Shown in pieces: positions 45,623 to 55,897 of a stretch of 64,000 nucleotides of DNA. Within the stretch, counting starts at the first letter, position 1. Each line of letters starts with the position of its first letter. Both the position numbers and the translations under genes were made by a program. The stretch lies in NCBI GenBank assembly GCA_963798865.1, contig CAWCVZ010000004.1:248001-312000 (forward strand), given 5' to 3'. The DNA is from RBG-16-34-14 sp963798865 (GTDB lineage: Bacteria > Bacteroidota > Ignavibacteria > Ignavibacteriales > Ignavibacteriaceae). The notes under the pieces are model-generated. The model searched no databases. It was given only the letters and a program-made list of their open reading frames with translations, and had not been told where the DNA came from.

Positions 45623-46330
45623 TTGAAAAACCAAATTAGAACAATTAACGATCTTCTTATAAAAAGATTTGGTGTTCCCGAAAGAAGTAAAAAAACACCG
45701 GAACCTGTTGATCTTATTATTGCAACAATTCTTTCCCAGAATACAAATGACAGGAATTCTTACAAAGCTTATAAAAATTTAAAAGAAAAATATGCTTCGT
45801 GGGAGGATGTAGCTAAACTAAGAGCATCTCAAATAGAAAAAATAATAAAAGTTGCCGGGCTAGGTAAGCAGAAATCAAAAGCTATTAAAAATCTTTTAGG
45901 AAATTTAGTTAAGGAGAGAGAGAAAGTTTCATTAGATCATCTTAAGAAAATGAATAATGAAGATGTTCTGAAAGAACTGACAAGCCATTCAGGCATTGGG
46001 GTTAAAACTGCGAGTTGTGTTCTTCTTTTTTCTTTAATGAGGAATGTCTGTCCCGTTGATACTCATGTTCACAGGACTTGAAACCGTATAGGAATTGTGA
46101 AAACGAATATGCCTGATAAAACATTTTCTGCAATCAATAAAGATTTTCCTGAAAATATTGCACATTCATTTCATACAAATCTTATAAGATTAGGAAGAGA
46201 AATTTGTAAACCGGCAAAACCACTTTGTAAAATTTGCCCGGTAAATAAAATCTGCAAATATGAATTTAAGACAACGGATATCAAAAATTTCTACAAAGAA
46301 AATTCATTTTTACTATTGGATAATGTTTAA
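45623..46330 (+). pseudogene. nth: Endonuclease III with an in-frame TGA
   Basis: Base-excision-repair DNA glycosylase/AP lyase. Both parts are in the same frame, split only by TGA at 46079-46081. The helix-hairpin-helix with catalytic Lys is SHSGIGVKTASCV, the catalytic Asp is in CPVDTHVHR, and the 4Fe-4S loop is C-x6-C-x2-C-x5-C (CKPAKPLCKICPVNKIC). The TGA falls between HRT and NRIGIV, where the family has a small residue (HRVSNRLG), so a single substitution such as TCA to TGA explains it. Full length would be 235 residues. TTG is the start. Error or real nonsense mutation is undecided. Confidence 0.88.
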
Positions 46331-46468
46331 ATCATTTGGTAAAAAAAACTATTTGCGTTGTACATCTTTGAATAAGTTTAAGCAATCTATATCACTTTAC
46401 TATCAATCTAAATTCCGTTAAATTTGAAGCAATAAGACACATCAAAATTAATCGTCAGGAGTTTTTTA

Positions 46469-47599
46469 ATGGCAAATCAATTAAATATTAAAGGTTATGA
46501 TTTCATTGAATTTTATGTCGGTTCAGCTAAAATGTGGGCATATTGGCTTGCAAAAACCATGGCATTTGAAATAAAAGGTTATTCTGGTCCAGAGACGGGG
46601 GTTAAAGATAAGGCGTCTTATTTTCTAGTAAAGAATAAAATAAAATTAGTTATCTCTTCAGCGCTTAAGCCAAGCAATTATGAAGTTGCTTCATTTATTG
46701 AAAAACATGGCGATGGGGTTAAAAGATGGTCTCTTGCTGTTGAAAATGTAAAAGAAGCTTTTGAACTTGCCGTTAAAAATGGTGGTATTCCTGTTAGAAA
46801 TTTAAAACGGTTTGAAGATGAAAACGGTTACATTGAAGAAGCAGCTATTAAACTTTATGATGATGCAGAAATAGTTTTTATAAATCGGGATAATTATAAA
46901 GGAATTTTCCGTCCCGGTTATGGTAAACCGATTCAGAAAATAAATATTAAAACTAAAGATTCCGGATTGCATGGAAGTTGATCATATCGTTGGAAATGTC
47001 AGAACTAAATGAAATGAATCTCTGGGAAAATTATTTGAAATAAAACTCTCAATCTTGAAACATTTCTTGAATTCGGAGCAGGTGATATTTCAACACAATA
47101 TTCTGCATTGCTTTCAAAAGTTGTTCGTTCAAAGAATGGCGGCGGCGGAATAAAGAATCCTATCAATGAACCTTATGAAGGATTAAAAAAATCACAGATT
47201 GAAGAATATATTGATGAGTACTGGGGATCGGGTATTCAGCATATAGCAATTTCTACGAATAATATTATTGCAACTATAAAAGCAATGAGAGAAAATGGTG
47301 TTGAGTTCCTTACTGTTCCCGCTGCTTATTATGATCTTCTTAAAGAAAAGAAAGTTTCTAAAATGATAACTGAAAATATTGATGAATTAAAAGAGTGTGG
47401 TATTCTTTGCGACACCGAAGGAAAAGGTTATCTGCTCCAGCTATTTACAAAACCAATAAGTGACAGACCGACATTTTTCTTTGAGATTATCCAGAGAAGG
47501 GAAGGTGCTGAAGGATTCGGGCAGGGCAACTTCCAGGCTCTTTTCGAATCAATTGAGAGAGACCAGGAATTAAGAGGATCTTTAGATAGGGAAGAATAA
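46469..47599 (+). pseudogene. hppD: 4-hydroxyphenylpyruvate dioxygenase, three frameshifts in the middle
   Basis: Iron enzyme that turns 4-hydroxyphenylpyruvate into homogentisate, step 2 of tyrosine degradation. An AGGAG site precedes ATG. The frame breaks three times within 75 bases: extra C at 46970, an extra base at 47000-47001, extra T at 47041. With them removed the text reads GLMEVDHIVGNVELNEMN then LWENYLKKTLNLETFLEFG, and the protein is 375 residues. Iron ligands are the His of VDHIVGN, the His of GIQHIAI and the Glu of FFFEIIQR. The C-terminal GNFQALFESIERDQELRG is a family signature. The gene is otherwise complete and heads the operon. Confidence 0.92.
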
Positions 47600-47606
47600 C
47601 TATTAA

Positions 47607-47661
47607 CATTCAACTAATCAATCGTTCAAAATGAATAAATGAATGGATGTATGGTTGAATG
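47607..47661. repeat. Imperfect inverted repeat between hppD and hmgA
   Basis: CATTCAAC starts the left arm (47607-47628) and GTTGAATG ends the right arm (47640-47661); 16 of 22 positions pair. It could form a weak hairpin in the message between the two genes. Confidence 0.5.
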
Positions 47662-47705
47662 AGAAAAAAAAGTTTTTAAATTTTATTTAGTTAAAGGAGT
47701 GTAAG

Positions 47706-48873
47706 ATGCCTTTTTATGTAAGAGTCGGAAAAGTTCCTCCCAAAAGACATACAACCTTTTATAAAGATGATGGTAAAACACTTTACCGTGAAGAGCTTTT
47801 CAGTACTCAGGGTTTTTCAGGTATTTATTCTAACAAGTATCATATCTATATGCCGCCGCAGGTTGATAGTATCGGTGAAATTAAAAACACAAACTCAAAT
47901 GATTGGCAGGATGCACCATTGCAGTATTATCATTTCCGAACTGATGGTAAAAAAACAAAAGGGGATTTCTTTTCCGCGAGAAATGAATTTTTAAAGAATG
48001 ATCATTGTGTAATTAGTACAGCTCATCCTGTGGAAGACTCCGATATTTTTTATCGAAACAGCTATCGCCACGAAATGATTTTTGTTCATCATGGACAGGG
48101 AGATTTTCTTTCTGAATATGGAAGACTGCCTTTTGAATGAGTGGGATTATATAATGGTTCCAAAAGGTACTACATACCGGATGAAATTCAGGAATTATGA
48201 TAACGCAAAAATTTTTATAGTTGAATCAGATACTCCTTTTGAAATACCAAGACATTTCAGAAATGAATATGGGCAGTTAAAAGAAGATGCTCCATATTAT
48301 GAGAGAGATTTTAAGGTTCCTCAATTTAATGAACCTATAGATAAGCTTGGCTCATTTAAACTAATCTTAAAAGTTTCCAACAGAACATTTGAATATGATC
48401 TTCCTCATCATCCCTTTGATGTCGTCGGCTGGGACGGGTACTTGTATCCGTATACATTTAATATTAAAGAGTATGCCCCTAAAGTAGGAAAGATTCATTT
48501 ACCTCCTCCAATTCATCTTGTATTTACAACTGAACATTTTGTTGTATGTAATTTTGTTCCCAGACTTTTTGATTTTCATCCCGATGCTATACCCGCTCCA
48601 TATTATCATTCAAATGTGGACAGCGATGAAGTTCTGTATTATGTATATGGGGATTTTATGTCACGCTCAGGAGTTAATGAAGGTTCAATAACTTTGCATC
48701 CAATGGGAATTCCGCACGGTCCGCAACCAGGAAAAACGGAAGCTTCAATCGGAAAAAAAGAAACTGATGAATATGCTATAATGATTGATACATTTTCACC
48801 GTTAAAGGTAACGAAAAACGTTAAGGAAACAATGGTGGAAGATTATCATCATTCATGGCTGGAGAAAAAATAA
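47706..48873 (+). pseudogene. hmgA: Homogentisate 1,2-dioxygenase, one frameshift
   Basis: Non-haem iron dioxygenase opening the homogentisate ring to maleylacetoacetate. AAGGAG site before ATG 47706. The N-terminal frame ends at EYGRLPFE; the other frame continues EWDYIMVPKGTTYRM. Dropping the T at 48138 joins them as LPFEEWDYIMVPKGT, the expected family text, and gives 388 residues. Iron-site region: FDFHPDAIPAPYYHSNVDSDEVLYYVYG, followed by LHPMGIPHGPQPG. The gene sits in order with HPPD, aminotransferase and FAH. Confidence 0.93.
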
Positions 48874-48959
48874 TTTAATAATATGCCGGACATTAAAATA
48901 CATTTCAAAAAATATTTTGGGGATTCTCAAAAGCTGATTTTAAAACTTCTGAATCTGTT

Positions 48960-50084
48960 ATGATAAAAATTCCCAAACATATTCAGAATCTTCAGCCTTA
49001 TAAAGCTGGTAAACCAATTGAAGAATTAGCCCGAGAAAAAGGATTGAAAAAAATTGTTAAACTGGCTTCAAATGAAAATCCGCTTGGTCCTTCAATAAAA
49101 GCACTTGAAGTAATAAAAAAAAGCATGGGTGAACTTCACCGCTATACAAATCCATCTGCATATAAACTAGTAAATGCAATTGCAAAAAAATATAATAAAA
49201 AACCATCTCAAATTGTTACCGGCAGCGGATCGGATTCTTTGATTCAATATATTATTTCTGCATTTTCTGAACCAGGCGATGAACTTTTAACTTCCCAGGG
49301 AACTTTTATTGGCTGGTATGTAAATGTTAATAAATATGGTTTAAATTCTGTGGAGGTTCCATTAAGGAATTATCATTTCGATCTTGAAGGAATTCTTAAT
49401 AGTATTACACAAAAAACAAAAATTATTTACCTGGCAAATCCAAACAATCCTACCGGTACAATGTTTACTAAAGATGAATTTGAAATTTTTCTTTCAAGAG
49501 TTTCTCAAAATATTCTTGTAGTTCTTGATGAAGCTTATACAGTTTATGCAGAATCAAATCCCGATTATCCTAACGGTTTAAAATATGAAAAGGATAATCT
49601 TATAGTTCTCAGAACACTATCAAAAGCTTATGGTTTAGCAGGATTGAGAATTGGTTTTGCGTTTGGTACGGAATATCTGATAAAAGAAATATATAAAGTT
49701 AAATTGCCGTTTGAACCAAATCATCTTGCACAGGAAGCAGCAATAGCCGCATTTGAAGATGAAGAGTTTTTGAATAAAACTGTAGAATTGAATAAAAAAT
49801 CTTTAGCAAAGATGGTTAAGACTTTTTATGAGCTTGGAATAGAACAGGTTTCCACTGCTGCAAATTTTATTCTTTTAGTTTTCCCTACAGAAGAGTTTGC
49901 TTTTGATTTTAATGAGGAGTGTTTGAACAAAGGATTAATTGTAAGACATGTAAAATCATTTGGAATTCCAAATGGTATCAGAATAAATTCAGGGACAATG
50001 GAAGAAACAGATTTTGCACTGAATGTTATAAGTTCCATTTATCCTGAGTTATTTGAGAAACATAAAATTTCAGTAAATCATTAA
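48960..50084 (+). CDS. PLP-dependent aminotransferase, HisC-like, probably aromatic
   Basis: A 374-residue fold-type I aminotransferase. Seen motifs: LASNENPLGPS, GSGSDSLIQYI, NPNNPTGTMF, LDEAYTVYA, and RTLSKAYGLAGLRIGF with the PLP lysine. Sequence type is histidinol-phosphate aminotransferase-like, but its position between homogentisate dioxygenase and fumarylacetoacetase suggests it makes 4-hydroxyphenylpyruvate from tyrosine. HisC-type enzymes often accept aromatic substrates. Its start overlaps the end of a 26-codon open frame at 48883-48963, which I do not call a gene. Confidence 0.9.
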   Translation: MIKIPKHIQNLQPYKAGKPIEELAREKGLKKIVKLASNENPLGPSIKALEVIKKSMGELHRYTNPSAYKLVNAIAKKYNKKPSQIVTGSGSDSLIQYIISAFSEPGDELLTSQGTFIGWYVNVNKYGLNSVEVPLRNYHFDLEGILNSITQKTKIIYLANPNNPTGTMFTKDEFEIFLSRVSQNILVVLDEAYTVYAESNPDYPNGLKYEKDNLIVLRTLSKAYGLAGLRIGFAFGTEYLIKEIYKVKLPFEPNHLAQEAAIAAFEDEEFLNKTVELNKKSLAKMVKTFYELGIEQVSTAANFILLVFPTEEFAFDFNEECLNKGLIVRHVKSFGIPNGIRINSGTMEETDFALNVISSIYPELFEKHKISVNH

Positions 50085-50107
50085 TTATTATTTTATAAAA
50101 TAAAATT

Positions 50108-51124
50108 ATGCGTTTTGTATCATATTTAAAAAAAGAAAAAGACCGTATTGGAATAGAAATAAACGAAAAGATATTTGATCTTGAAAAAGCCGCAGAATCA
50201 ATTGATATAGAACTTCCCGGAAGAATGAAAAAGTTTTTAAAGAACTGGGAGTCTAATTTCGCACTTGCAAAAAAAGTTGAGGAAGCTTTATTAAACAAAA
50301 AAATAAAAGACGACTTTGCTGTTAAAAATTTAAAACTTCTTTCTCCGGTTCCGAAACCTGTTTCCTGCAGAGACGGGTATGCCTTCAGGCAGCATGTTGC
50401 AACCGCACGAAGAAACCGTGGTGTTGAAATGATTCCTGAGTTTGATCAGTTTCCGGTTTTTTATTTTACAAATCATAATGCTGTTTTTGGTGAAGGTGAT
50501 ATAGATGTGGAAGCTGATCACTTGCAGAAACTCGATTTTGAACTTGAGTGTGCAGTTGTAATTGGCAAAGGTGGTATGAATATCAAATCAAAAAATGCGG
50601 ATGATTATATTGCCGGTTACATGGTAATGAATGATTTTTCCGCAAGAACACTTCAAATGGATGAAATGAAACTCAATCTTGGTCCCGCTAAAGGAAAGGA
50701 TTTTGCAACTTCATTTGGACCTTATTTGGTTTCTACCGAAGAGTTAGAGCCATTTAAAATTGAAACACCATTTGGGAATAAATACAATCTTGAAATGAAA
50801 GCTTTTCATAATGGAAAGCAAATTTCATCGGGCAATTTAAAAGATATGAACTGGACTTTTGCAGAAATAATTGAAAGAGCATCTTATGGAGTTGAATTAT
50901 TACCCGGTGATATAATTGGTTCAGGTACTGTCGGTACAGGATGTTATCTTGAGTTAAATGGAACGTGGGCTCTGGAAGCAAAACAAAAAGGAGAAAATTT
51001 CTCCCCGGTTTGGTTACAGGATGGAGATATTATTGAACTTGATATTGAAGGTCTGGGAATACTAAAAAACAGGATAGTTAAAAGAGAAGAAGACTATTCT
51101 ATTTTGTCAAAAAAGAAAAAATAA
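50108..51124 (+). CDS. Fumarylacetoacetase-family hydrolase
   Basis: A 338-residue enzyme of the FAH family, last ring-derived step of tyrosine degradation (fumarylacetoacetate to fumarate and acetoacetate). Metal and catalytic residues are in the LDFELECAVVIGKGG (Glu ligands) and GYMVMNDFSARTLQMDEM (Asp) stretches, with GPAKGKDFATSFGPYLVS and GDIIGSGTVGTGCYLE downstream. An N-terminal extension of about 80 residues matches the bacterial FAH layout rather than the two-domain eukaryotic one. It is 23 bases after the aminotransferase gene and 1 base before the next. No maleylacetoacetate isomerase is encoded nearby. Confidence 0.92.
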   Translation: MRFVSYLKKEKDRIGIEINEKIFDLEKAAESIDIELPGRMKKFLKNWESNFALAKKVEEALLNKKIKDDFAVKNLKLLSPVPKPVSCRDGYAFRQHVATARRNRGVEMIPEFDQFPVFYFTNHNAVFGEGDIDVEADHLQKLDFELECAVVIGKGGMNIKSKNADDYIAGYMVMNDFSARTLQMDEMKLNLGPAKGKDFATSFGPYLVSTEELEPFKIETPFGNKYNLEMKAFHNGKQISSGNLKDMNWTFAEIIERASYGVELLPGDIIGSGTVGTGCYLELNGTWALEAKQKGENFSPVWLQDGDIIELDIEGLGILKNRIVKREEDYSILSKKKK

Positions 51125-51125
51125 T

Positions 51126-52121
51126 ATGCTTCACTTCGAACCAAAAGATTTTCCCCAGTCGCACGTACACAGAATTATGCTTGGAGGAATTGGACCCCGT
51201 CCAATAGCTTTGGTATCGTCATTATCAGAAGATGGAATTCCTAATCTGACACCGTTTTCGTTTTTTAACGCCTTTGGTTCAAATCCACCAATAATTGCTT
51301 TCTCTCCGTCAAGAAGGGGCAAAGATGGATCGTTAAAGGATACTTATAATAATCTCATAAAAACAAAAGAATGTGTTGTTCAGTCTGTTACTTATAATAT
51401 GGTTGAACAAATAAGTCTTGCTTCCACAGAATATCCTCCTGAAGTTAATGAATTTGAAAAGAGCGGATTTACTCCAATTAATTCTGATTTAATAAAACCA
51501 AAAAGAGTTAAGGAATCACCCTTTCAGATGGAGTGTAAAGTTCGAGATATCATAAGTTATGGTGATGGGGGAGGTTCAGCTAATATTTTTATTTGCGAGG
51601 TTCTTAAGTTTCATATAGCTGAAGATATTTTTAAGGATGGTATTATCGATCCCGATCTTATAGATCTTGTTGCAAGAATGTCCGCTAATTTTTATTCAAG
51701 AGCCAGGGGAACTTCAATATTTGAAGTGGAAAAACCAATTCAAAAAAAGGGAATTGGTTATGATAATCTTCCATCTTTTATGAAAGAATCACAAATCTAT
51801 TCGGCAAACAATCTCGGAAAATTTGCTAATGTTGAAAATCTTCCTGATGAAATTGAAATAGATAATTTTATTAACGAAGTGAGAAACTCGAATCTTCAGA
51901 ACTATGAACCAGGCGTTGAAGCATTTTATAGATATCAAAGACAAAATAATTATCGTTATATGCTGAAGGCTGCTCTCGATCTTGAAAAAATAAATCACCC
52001 TGCTGTTAAGACATATTTTGAACTTACTGCAAAAAATGCCCTTGAATTAAATGATATAAACTTTGCATGGAATACAGCCATATATAGTGGTAAGTATTAT
52101 TCAACAACTCAGAATAAATGA
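51126..52121 (+). CDS. Flavin reductase-like FMN-binding protein
   Basis: A 331-residue protein. Residues 1-200 form a flavin reductase-like split barrel (GGIGPRPIALVSSLSEDGIPNLTPFSFFNAFGSNPP, ANIFICEVLKFH); the last 130 residues are helical with no recognised domain. Starts 2 bases after the FAH stop and overlaps the next gene by 4 bases, so it is tightly coupled to the homogentisate operon. Such proteins often accompany HGD genes in this group of bacteria, but the role is unproven. A link with ring handling or with the missing isomerase step is speculation. Confidence 0.87.
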   Translation: MLHFEPKDFPQSHVHRIMLGGIGPRPIALVSSLSEDGIPNLTPFSFFNAFGSNPPIIAFSPSRRGKDGSLKDTYNNLIKTKECVVQSVTYNMVEQISLASTEYPPEVNEFEKSGFTPINSDLIKPKRVKESPFQMECKVRDIISYGDGGGSANIFICEVLKFHIAEDIFKDGIIDPDLIDLVARMSANFYSRARGTSIFEVEKPIQKKGIGYDNLPSFMKESQIYSANNLGKFANVENLPDEIEIDNFINEVRNSNLQNYEPGVEAFYRYQRQNNYRYMLKAALDLEKINHPAVKTYFELTAKNALELNDINFAWNTAIYSGKYYSTTQNK

Positions 52122-54079
52122 AAAAGCCAATCTGGATACCATCTCCGGAAAGAATTAAATCATCAAATATGTTTCATTATCTGCAATTTGCTGAGTCTGT
52201 AACAAATAAAAAATTTAGCAGTTATAGAGATCTCTATAATTGGTCAGTTTCGGATATTGCAAAATTCTGGGAATCTATTTGGGACTTTTCTGAAATCAAA
52301 TTCACTAAAAAATATAAATCTGTTTTAAATAATCCCTCTATGCCGGGGGCAGAATGGTTTAAAGGAAGTAAATTAAACTTTGCAGAAAATCTTTTAAGAT
52401 ATAAAGACAATAGAACTGCAATTATTAGTTCAAGGGAAAATTCCCCAACCTTAAAAATCACTTATTCTGAATTATATGATCTTGTTGCAAAATGTTCTCA
52501 ATCATTAAAAGATTTTGAAATAAATGAAGGTGACAGAATTGCTGGATTTGTCTCTAACATTCCTGAAGCCATAATCGCAATGTTGGCTTCAACAAGCATC
52601 GGAGCTGTTTGGTCTTCTTGCTCCCCTGATTTTGGTTTTAAAGGTGTACTTGATAGATTCGGACAGATAGAACCTAAAATCCTTTTTGCTGTTGAAGAAT
52701 ATTCTTATAATGGAAAGATAATAGATTGCCGTGCGAAAATTAATGAGATAGTTGATAATGTTCCCTCAATTAAAAAAGTAATTCTTATTCCAAGGTTTAC
52801 TGATTTTAGTAAGAAAGAATATAGTAGAGTTAAAAAGGGTAATCAATTATATTTTAATGAATTATTAAAAAATACTTCCAGTGATATAGAATTCAAACAA
52901 CTTTCTTTCGATCATCCTGTTTATATAATGTATTCATCAGGAACAACAGGAATACCAAAGTGTATTGTGCATAGTTCCGGTGGAACATTATTACAACATT
53001 TTAAAGAACTTTTCCTTCATACAAACCTGAGTAGGGAAGATACAATTATTTATTACACAACTTGCGGATGGATGATGTGGAATTGGCTTGTGAGTTCATT
53101 AATGGTGGGAGCAACTTTATACTTATATGATGGTAGTCCGGTTTTTCCGGATATAAAAACTTTATGGAAAAAGATTGAAGAAGAAAAAATTTCAATATTT
53201 GGTACAAGTCCAAAATTTATTAGCATCTCTGAAGATTCTGGAATTATTCCTAAAAATGAATTTAATCTTTCTTCTCTGAAAACAATTTTATCAACAGGTT
53301 CACCTCTTCCTGAAACAAGTTTTGAGTGGGTTTATAAAAATGTAAAAGAAGATTTACAGCTATCATCAATATCAGGTGGAACAGATATTATCTCGTGTTT
53401 TATGCTGGGGAATCCAATGGGGCCGGTTTATTCAGGCGAAATACAATGCAGAGGTTTGGGAATGAAGGTTGAAGCTTTTAATAATAAAAGAGAATCTGTA
53501 ATTGAAAAAAAAGGAGAACTTGTTTGCACAGCACCATTTCCTTCAATGCCCGTTTTTTTCTGGAATGATCCTGATGGAAAAAAATATAAAGCTGCTTACT
53601 TTAGCGATTACCCCGGTATATGGAAACATGGTGATTTTATAAAAATTACAAAAAGCGGGGGAGTGGTAGTTTTTGGCAGATCTGACGCAACTTTGAACCC
53701 CGGAGGTATAAGAATCGGTACTTCTGAAATATATTCAGTTGTTGAATCAATGGAAGAAATTCAGGATAGTATAGTTATCGGTCAGAAATGGAAAAACGAT
53801 ATAAGGGTAATTTTGTTCGTAGTGCTGAATAAAAATCATACCCTAAATGATGATTTAATAAGAAGAATCAAAACAAATATTCGTACCTCTGCAACGCCCA
53901 GACACGTTCCAAGTAAGATAATTGAAGTGAATGATATTCCCAGAACAATAAATGGCAAGAAAGTTGAACTGGTTGTTACAAAATTGGTACACAATGAAAA
54001 GGTTGAAAATAAAGATGTTTTGGCGAATCCTGAATCCTTACTACAGTTCAAAAAAATATTGCCTCTTTTGTCGGAATAA
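52118..54079 (+). CDS. Acetoacetate-CoA ligase
   Basis: A 653-residue ANL-superfamily enzyme that activates acetoacetate, an end product of tyrosine breakdown, to acetoacetyl-CoA. Nucleotide-binding motif YSSGTTGIPKCIVHSSGG; TCGWMMWNWLVSSL; GGTDIISCF; C-terminal hinge FGRSDATLNPGGIRIGTSEIY and the catalytic Lys in INGKKVELVVTK. The N-terminal KFWESIWDF / GAEWFKGSKLNFAENLL text is specific for this family. Overlaps the previous gene by 4 bases. It completes the pathway to central metabolism. Confidence 0.94.
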   Translation: MKKPIWIPSPERIKSSNMFHYLQFAESVTNKKFSSYRDLYNWSVSDIAKFWESIWDFSEIKFTKKYKSVLNNPSMPGAEWFKGSKLNFAENLLRYKDNRTAIISSRENSPTLKITYSELYDLVAKCSQSLKDFEINEGDRIAGFVSNIPEAIIAMLASTSIGAVWSSCSPDFGFKGVLDRFGQIEPKILFAVEEYSYNGKIIDCRAKINEIVDNVPSIKKVILIPRFTDFSKKEYSRVKKGNQLYFNELLKNTSSDIEFKQLSFDHPVYIMYSSGTTGIPKCIVHSSGGTLLQHFKELFLHTNLSREDTIIYYTTCGWMMWNWLVSSLMVGATLYLYDGSPVFPDIKTLWKKIEEEKISIFGTSPKFISISEDSGIIPKNEFNLSSLKTILSTGSPLPETSFEWVYKNVKEDLQLSSISGGTDIISCFMLGNPMGPVYSGEIQCRGLGMKVEAFNNKRESVIEKKGELVCTAPFPSMPVFFWNDPDGKKYKAAYFSDYPGIWKHGDFIKITKSGGVVVFGRSDATLNPGGIRIGTSEIYSVVESMEEIQDSIVIGQKWKNDIRVILFVVLNKNHTLNDDLIRRIKTNIRTSATPRHVPSKIIEVNDIPRTINGKKVELVVTKLVHNEKVENKDVLANPESLLQFKKILPLLSE

Positions 54080-54120
54080 TCTTATATTTGACCCCTTAAA
54101 AATCCTTGAGGTTAAATAAA

Positions 54121-54480
54121 ATGAATTTTTCACAGGAAGAAATAAAAGATATAGTTATCAGGCATGTTCACCTTTCTAGAGCAACGAAGGATCACGCTGA
54201 AGATTTTAAGAAGTTTCTTTTAAAGGATATTGAAAAACAAAATAAAATTATTGTAGATCTTAATAAATGTGAATTTATTGATTCAACTTTTATTAGCACT
54301 TTAGTTACTGCTTTAAAAGCAGTTAATCAGGTTGGCGGTAATCTTAAAATTGTTGCAATTCAATCTGAAGTTCGGTCAGTTCTGGAGTTAACAGGAATGG
54401 TAAAAGTATTTGAGATATTTAATAATGTTAAGAATGCCTTAGACAGTTTTAGTCAGCCGGTTATAGTTTCACGTTCTTAA
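54121..54480 (+). CDS. STAS-domain protein (anti-anti-sigma factor type)
   Basis: About 119 residues; ATG 54121 is preferred because TTGAGG lies upstream, with a TTG at 54106 as an alternative. The single STAS domain has the KIIVDLNKCEFIDSTFISTLV stretch, in which the Ser after Asp is the usual phosphorylation site of SpoIIAA/RsbV-type antagonists. No partner kinase or sigma factor gene is adjacent. It ends 4 bases into the convergent minus-strand gene. Confidence 0.88.
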   Translation: MNFSQEEIKDIVIRHVHLSRATKDHAEDFKKFLLKDIEKQNKIIVDLNKCEFIDSTFISTLVTALKAVNQVGGNLKIVAIQSEVRSVLELTGMVKVFEIFNNVKNALDSFSQPVIVSRS

Positions 54481-55880
54481 AACCTTTTGTTTTTTGCCAG
54501 TTCAAGTTTTGCTTTTTTCCACCCGATAATTCCGGAAGCATAATTATAAATTTTATTAAAGCCAGCTTTGAGTAAAATGCTTGAAGCTATGCTGGATCTT
54601 TCTCCGGAAGCACAATAAACAACTATATCTTTATCCCTCGGAATTTTATCAAGCATATTTGCAATATATCCCGTAAAAATATGTTGTGCCCCTGGTATAA
54701 ACCCTTCAAGATATTCAGATTTATTTCTAAAATCTATTAAAAAAGAATTATTAATTTTATTTTTCATTTCCTCAGTAGATAAAAGATTAATTGAAGAGGT
54801 TTCAAATCCATATTCTTTCAAATCGTTTATTCCATTTGCATAACCAAGAATATTATCAAACCCTATTCTTATTAATTTTTTATTCACTTCCTCAATTCTA
54901 TTATCGGAAGAAATAATAACAAATGGTAAATAATAATTTAAAATCCAGCCTGCCCAGTTACTAAAAGAATTATTATCCTCAATATTTATTGTCCCATCAA
55001 TATGCTCTTTTGCAAATGAAAGATTATTTCTTGTATCAATAATAGTATAACCTTTGTCATTGGCTTCCTTAAATTGTTCGGCTGATAATTTTTTCGGAAT
55101 ATTTATTTTACCAATGACACCCGGACCTCTTTTATTCAATTTTTTCATCATCGAAAAATATTTTGGCGGCTCAGGCTGTCCATCTAATAATCTGGCTATA
55201 AATTCATCTTCATCATTAATATTTAATGCCCAGTTAACAATTTTCTCATAACCAACAGTTGAACTAGGAACAGCTCCGAGTGATTTTCCACAAGCCGAAC
55301 CTGCACCATGACCAGGCCATACCTGAATATAGTCAGGTAAGGTTTTAAATTTTCTTAGAGATTTAAACATTTGTTTTGCACCTGCTTCCATTGTTCCTGT
55401 AATGCCTGCAGCCTTTTCAAGCAAATCGGGGCGTCCTATATCTCCAACAAAAATAAAATCTCCGGAAAAAATAATTAAAGGTTTATCAGAATTTATTGTA
55501 TCGGTTAATATAAAAGATATGTGTTCGGGGGTATGCCCGGGTGTATGCATAACTTCAAGATTCAAATAACCAACTTTTATTATTTCCCCATTTCTTAATC
55601 CTTTATGGGGGAAAATATATTACCTTGTTCCATCACCTTCATCCGACAGGTAAATATTTGCATTGGTTGTATTAGCTAGCTCACGGGACCCGCTTAAAAA
55701 ATCTGCATGAATATGAGTTTCAGCAATATGAGTTATTTTGAATCTTTGTCTTGTAGAAATTTCCAGATAGGGGTCAATTATTCTTTGAGGATCAATTACA
55801 ATTGCTTCTTTGGTTTTCTGGCAGGCAATGAAATAGCTGGATTGCGAAAGACCTCTCTCATAAATGTGTTCAAAATACAT
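54477..55880 (-). pseudogene. CstB-like metallo-beta-lactamase/rhodanese fusion, in-frame TAA
   Basis: A persulfide dioxygenase/sulfurtransferase-type protein of 467 residues if read through. Order: MBL-fold domain with ETHIHADFLSGSREL (His56, His58), HTPGHTPEHISFIL and VWPGHGAGSACGKS; then a rhodanese lacking the active Cys (IIDTRNNLSFAKEHIDG); then an active rhodanese (VVYCASGERSS). This matches the MBL-pseudorhodanese-rhodanese plan of CstB. One TAA at 55620-55622 interrupts the frame after GDGTR; the same frame goes on as YIFPHKGLRNGEIIKVGYLNLEV, so it is a substitution, not a shift. The MBL half alone would be cut at residue 86. Confidence 0.87.
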
Positions 55881-55897
55881 TAATCACCTACAAAAAT

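Noticed and set aside
46079..46081. TGA recoding (selenocysteine, Trp or Gly) in endonuclease III.
   Set aside because: Other genes in the window use TGA as a stop, and the family has a small ordinary residue here; a point change is simpler.
48883..48963. A 26-codon open frame overlapping the aminotransferase start.
   Set aside because: No family resemblance and no convincing ribosome site; probably leader sequence.
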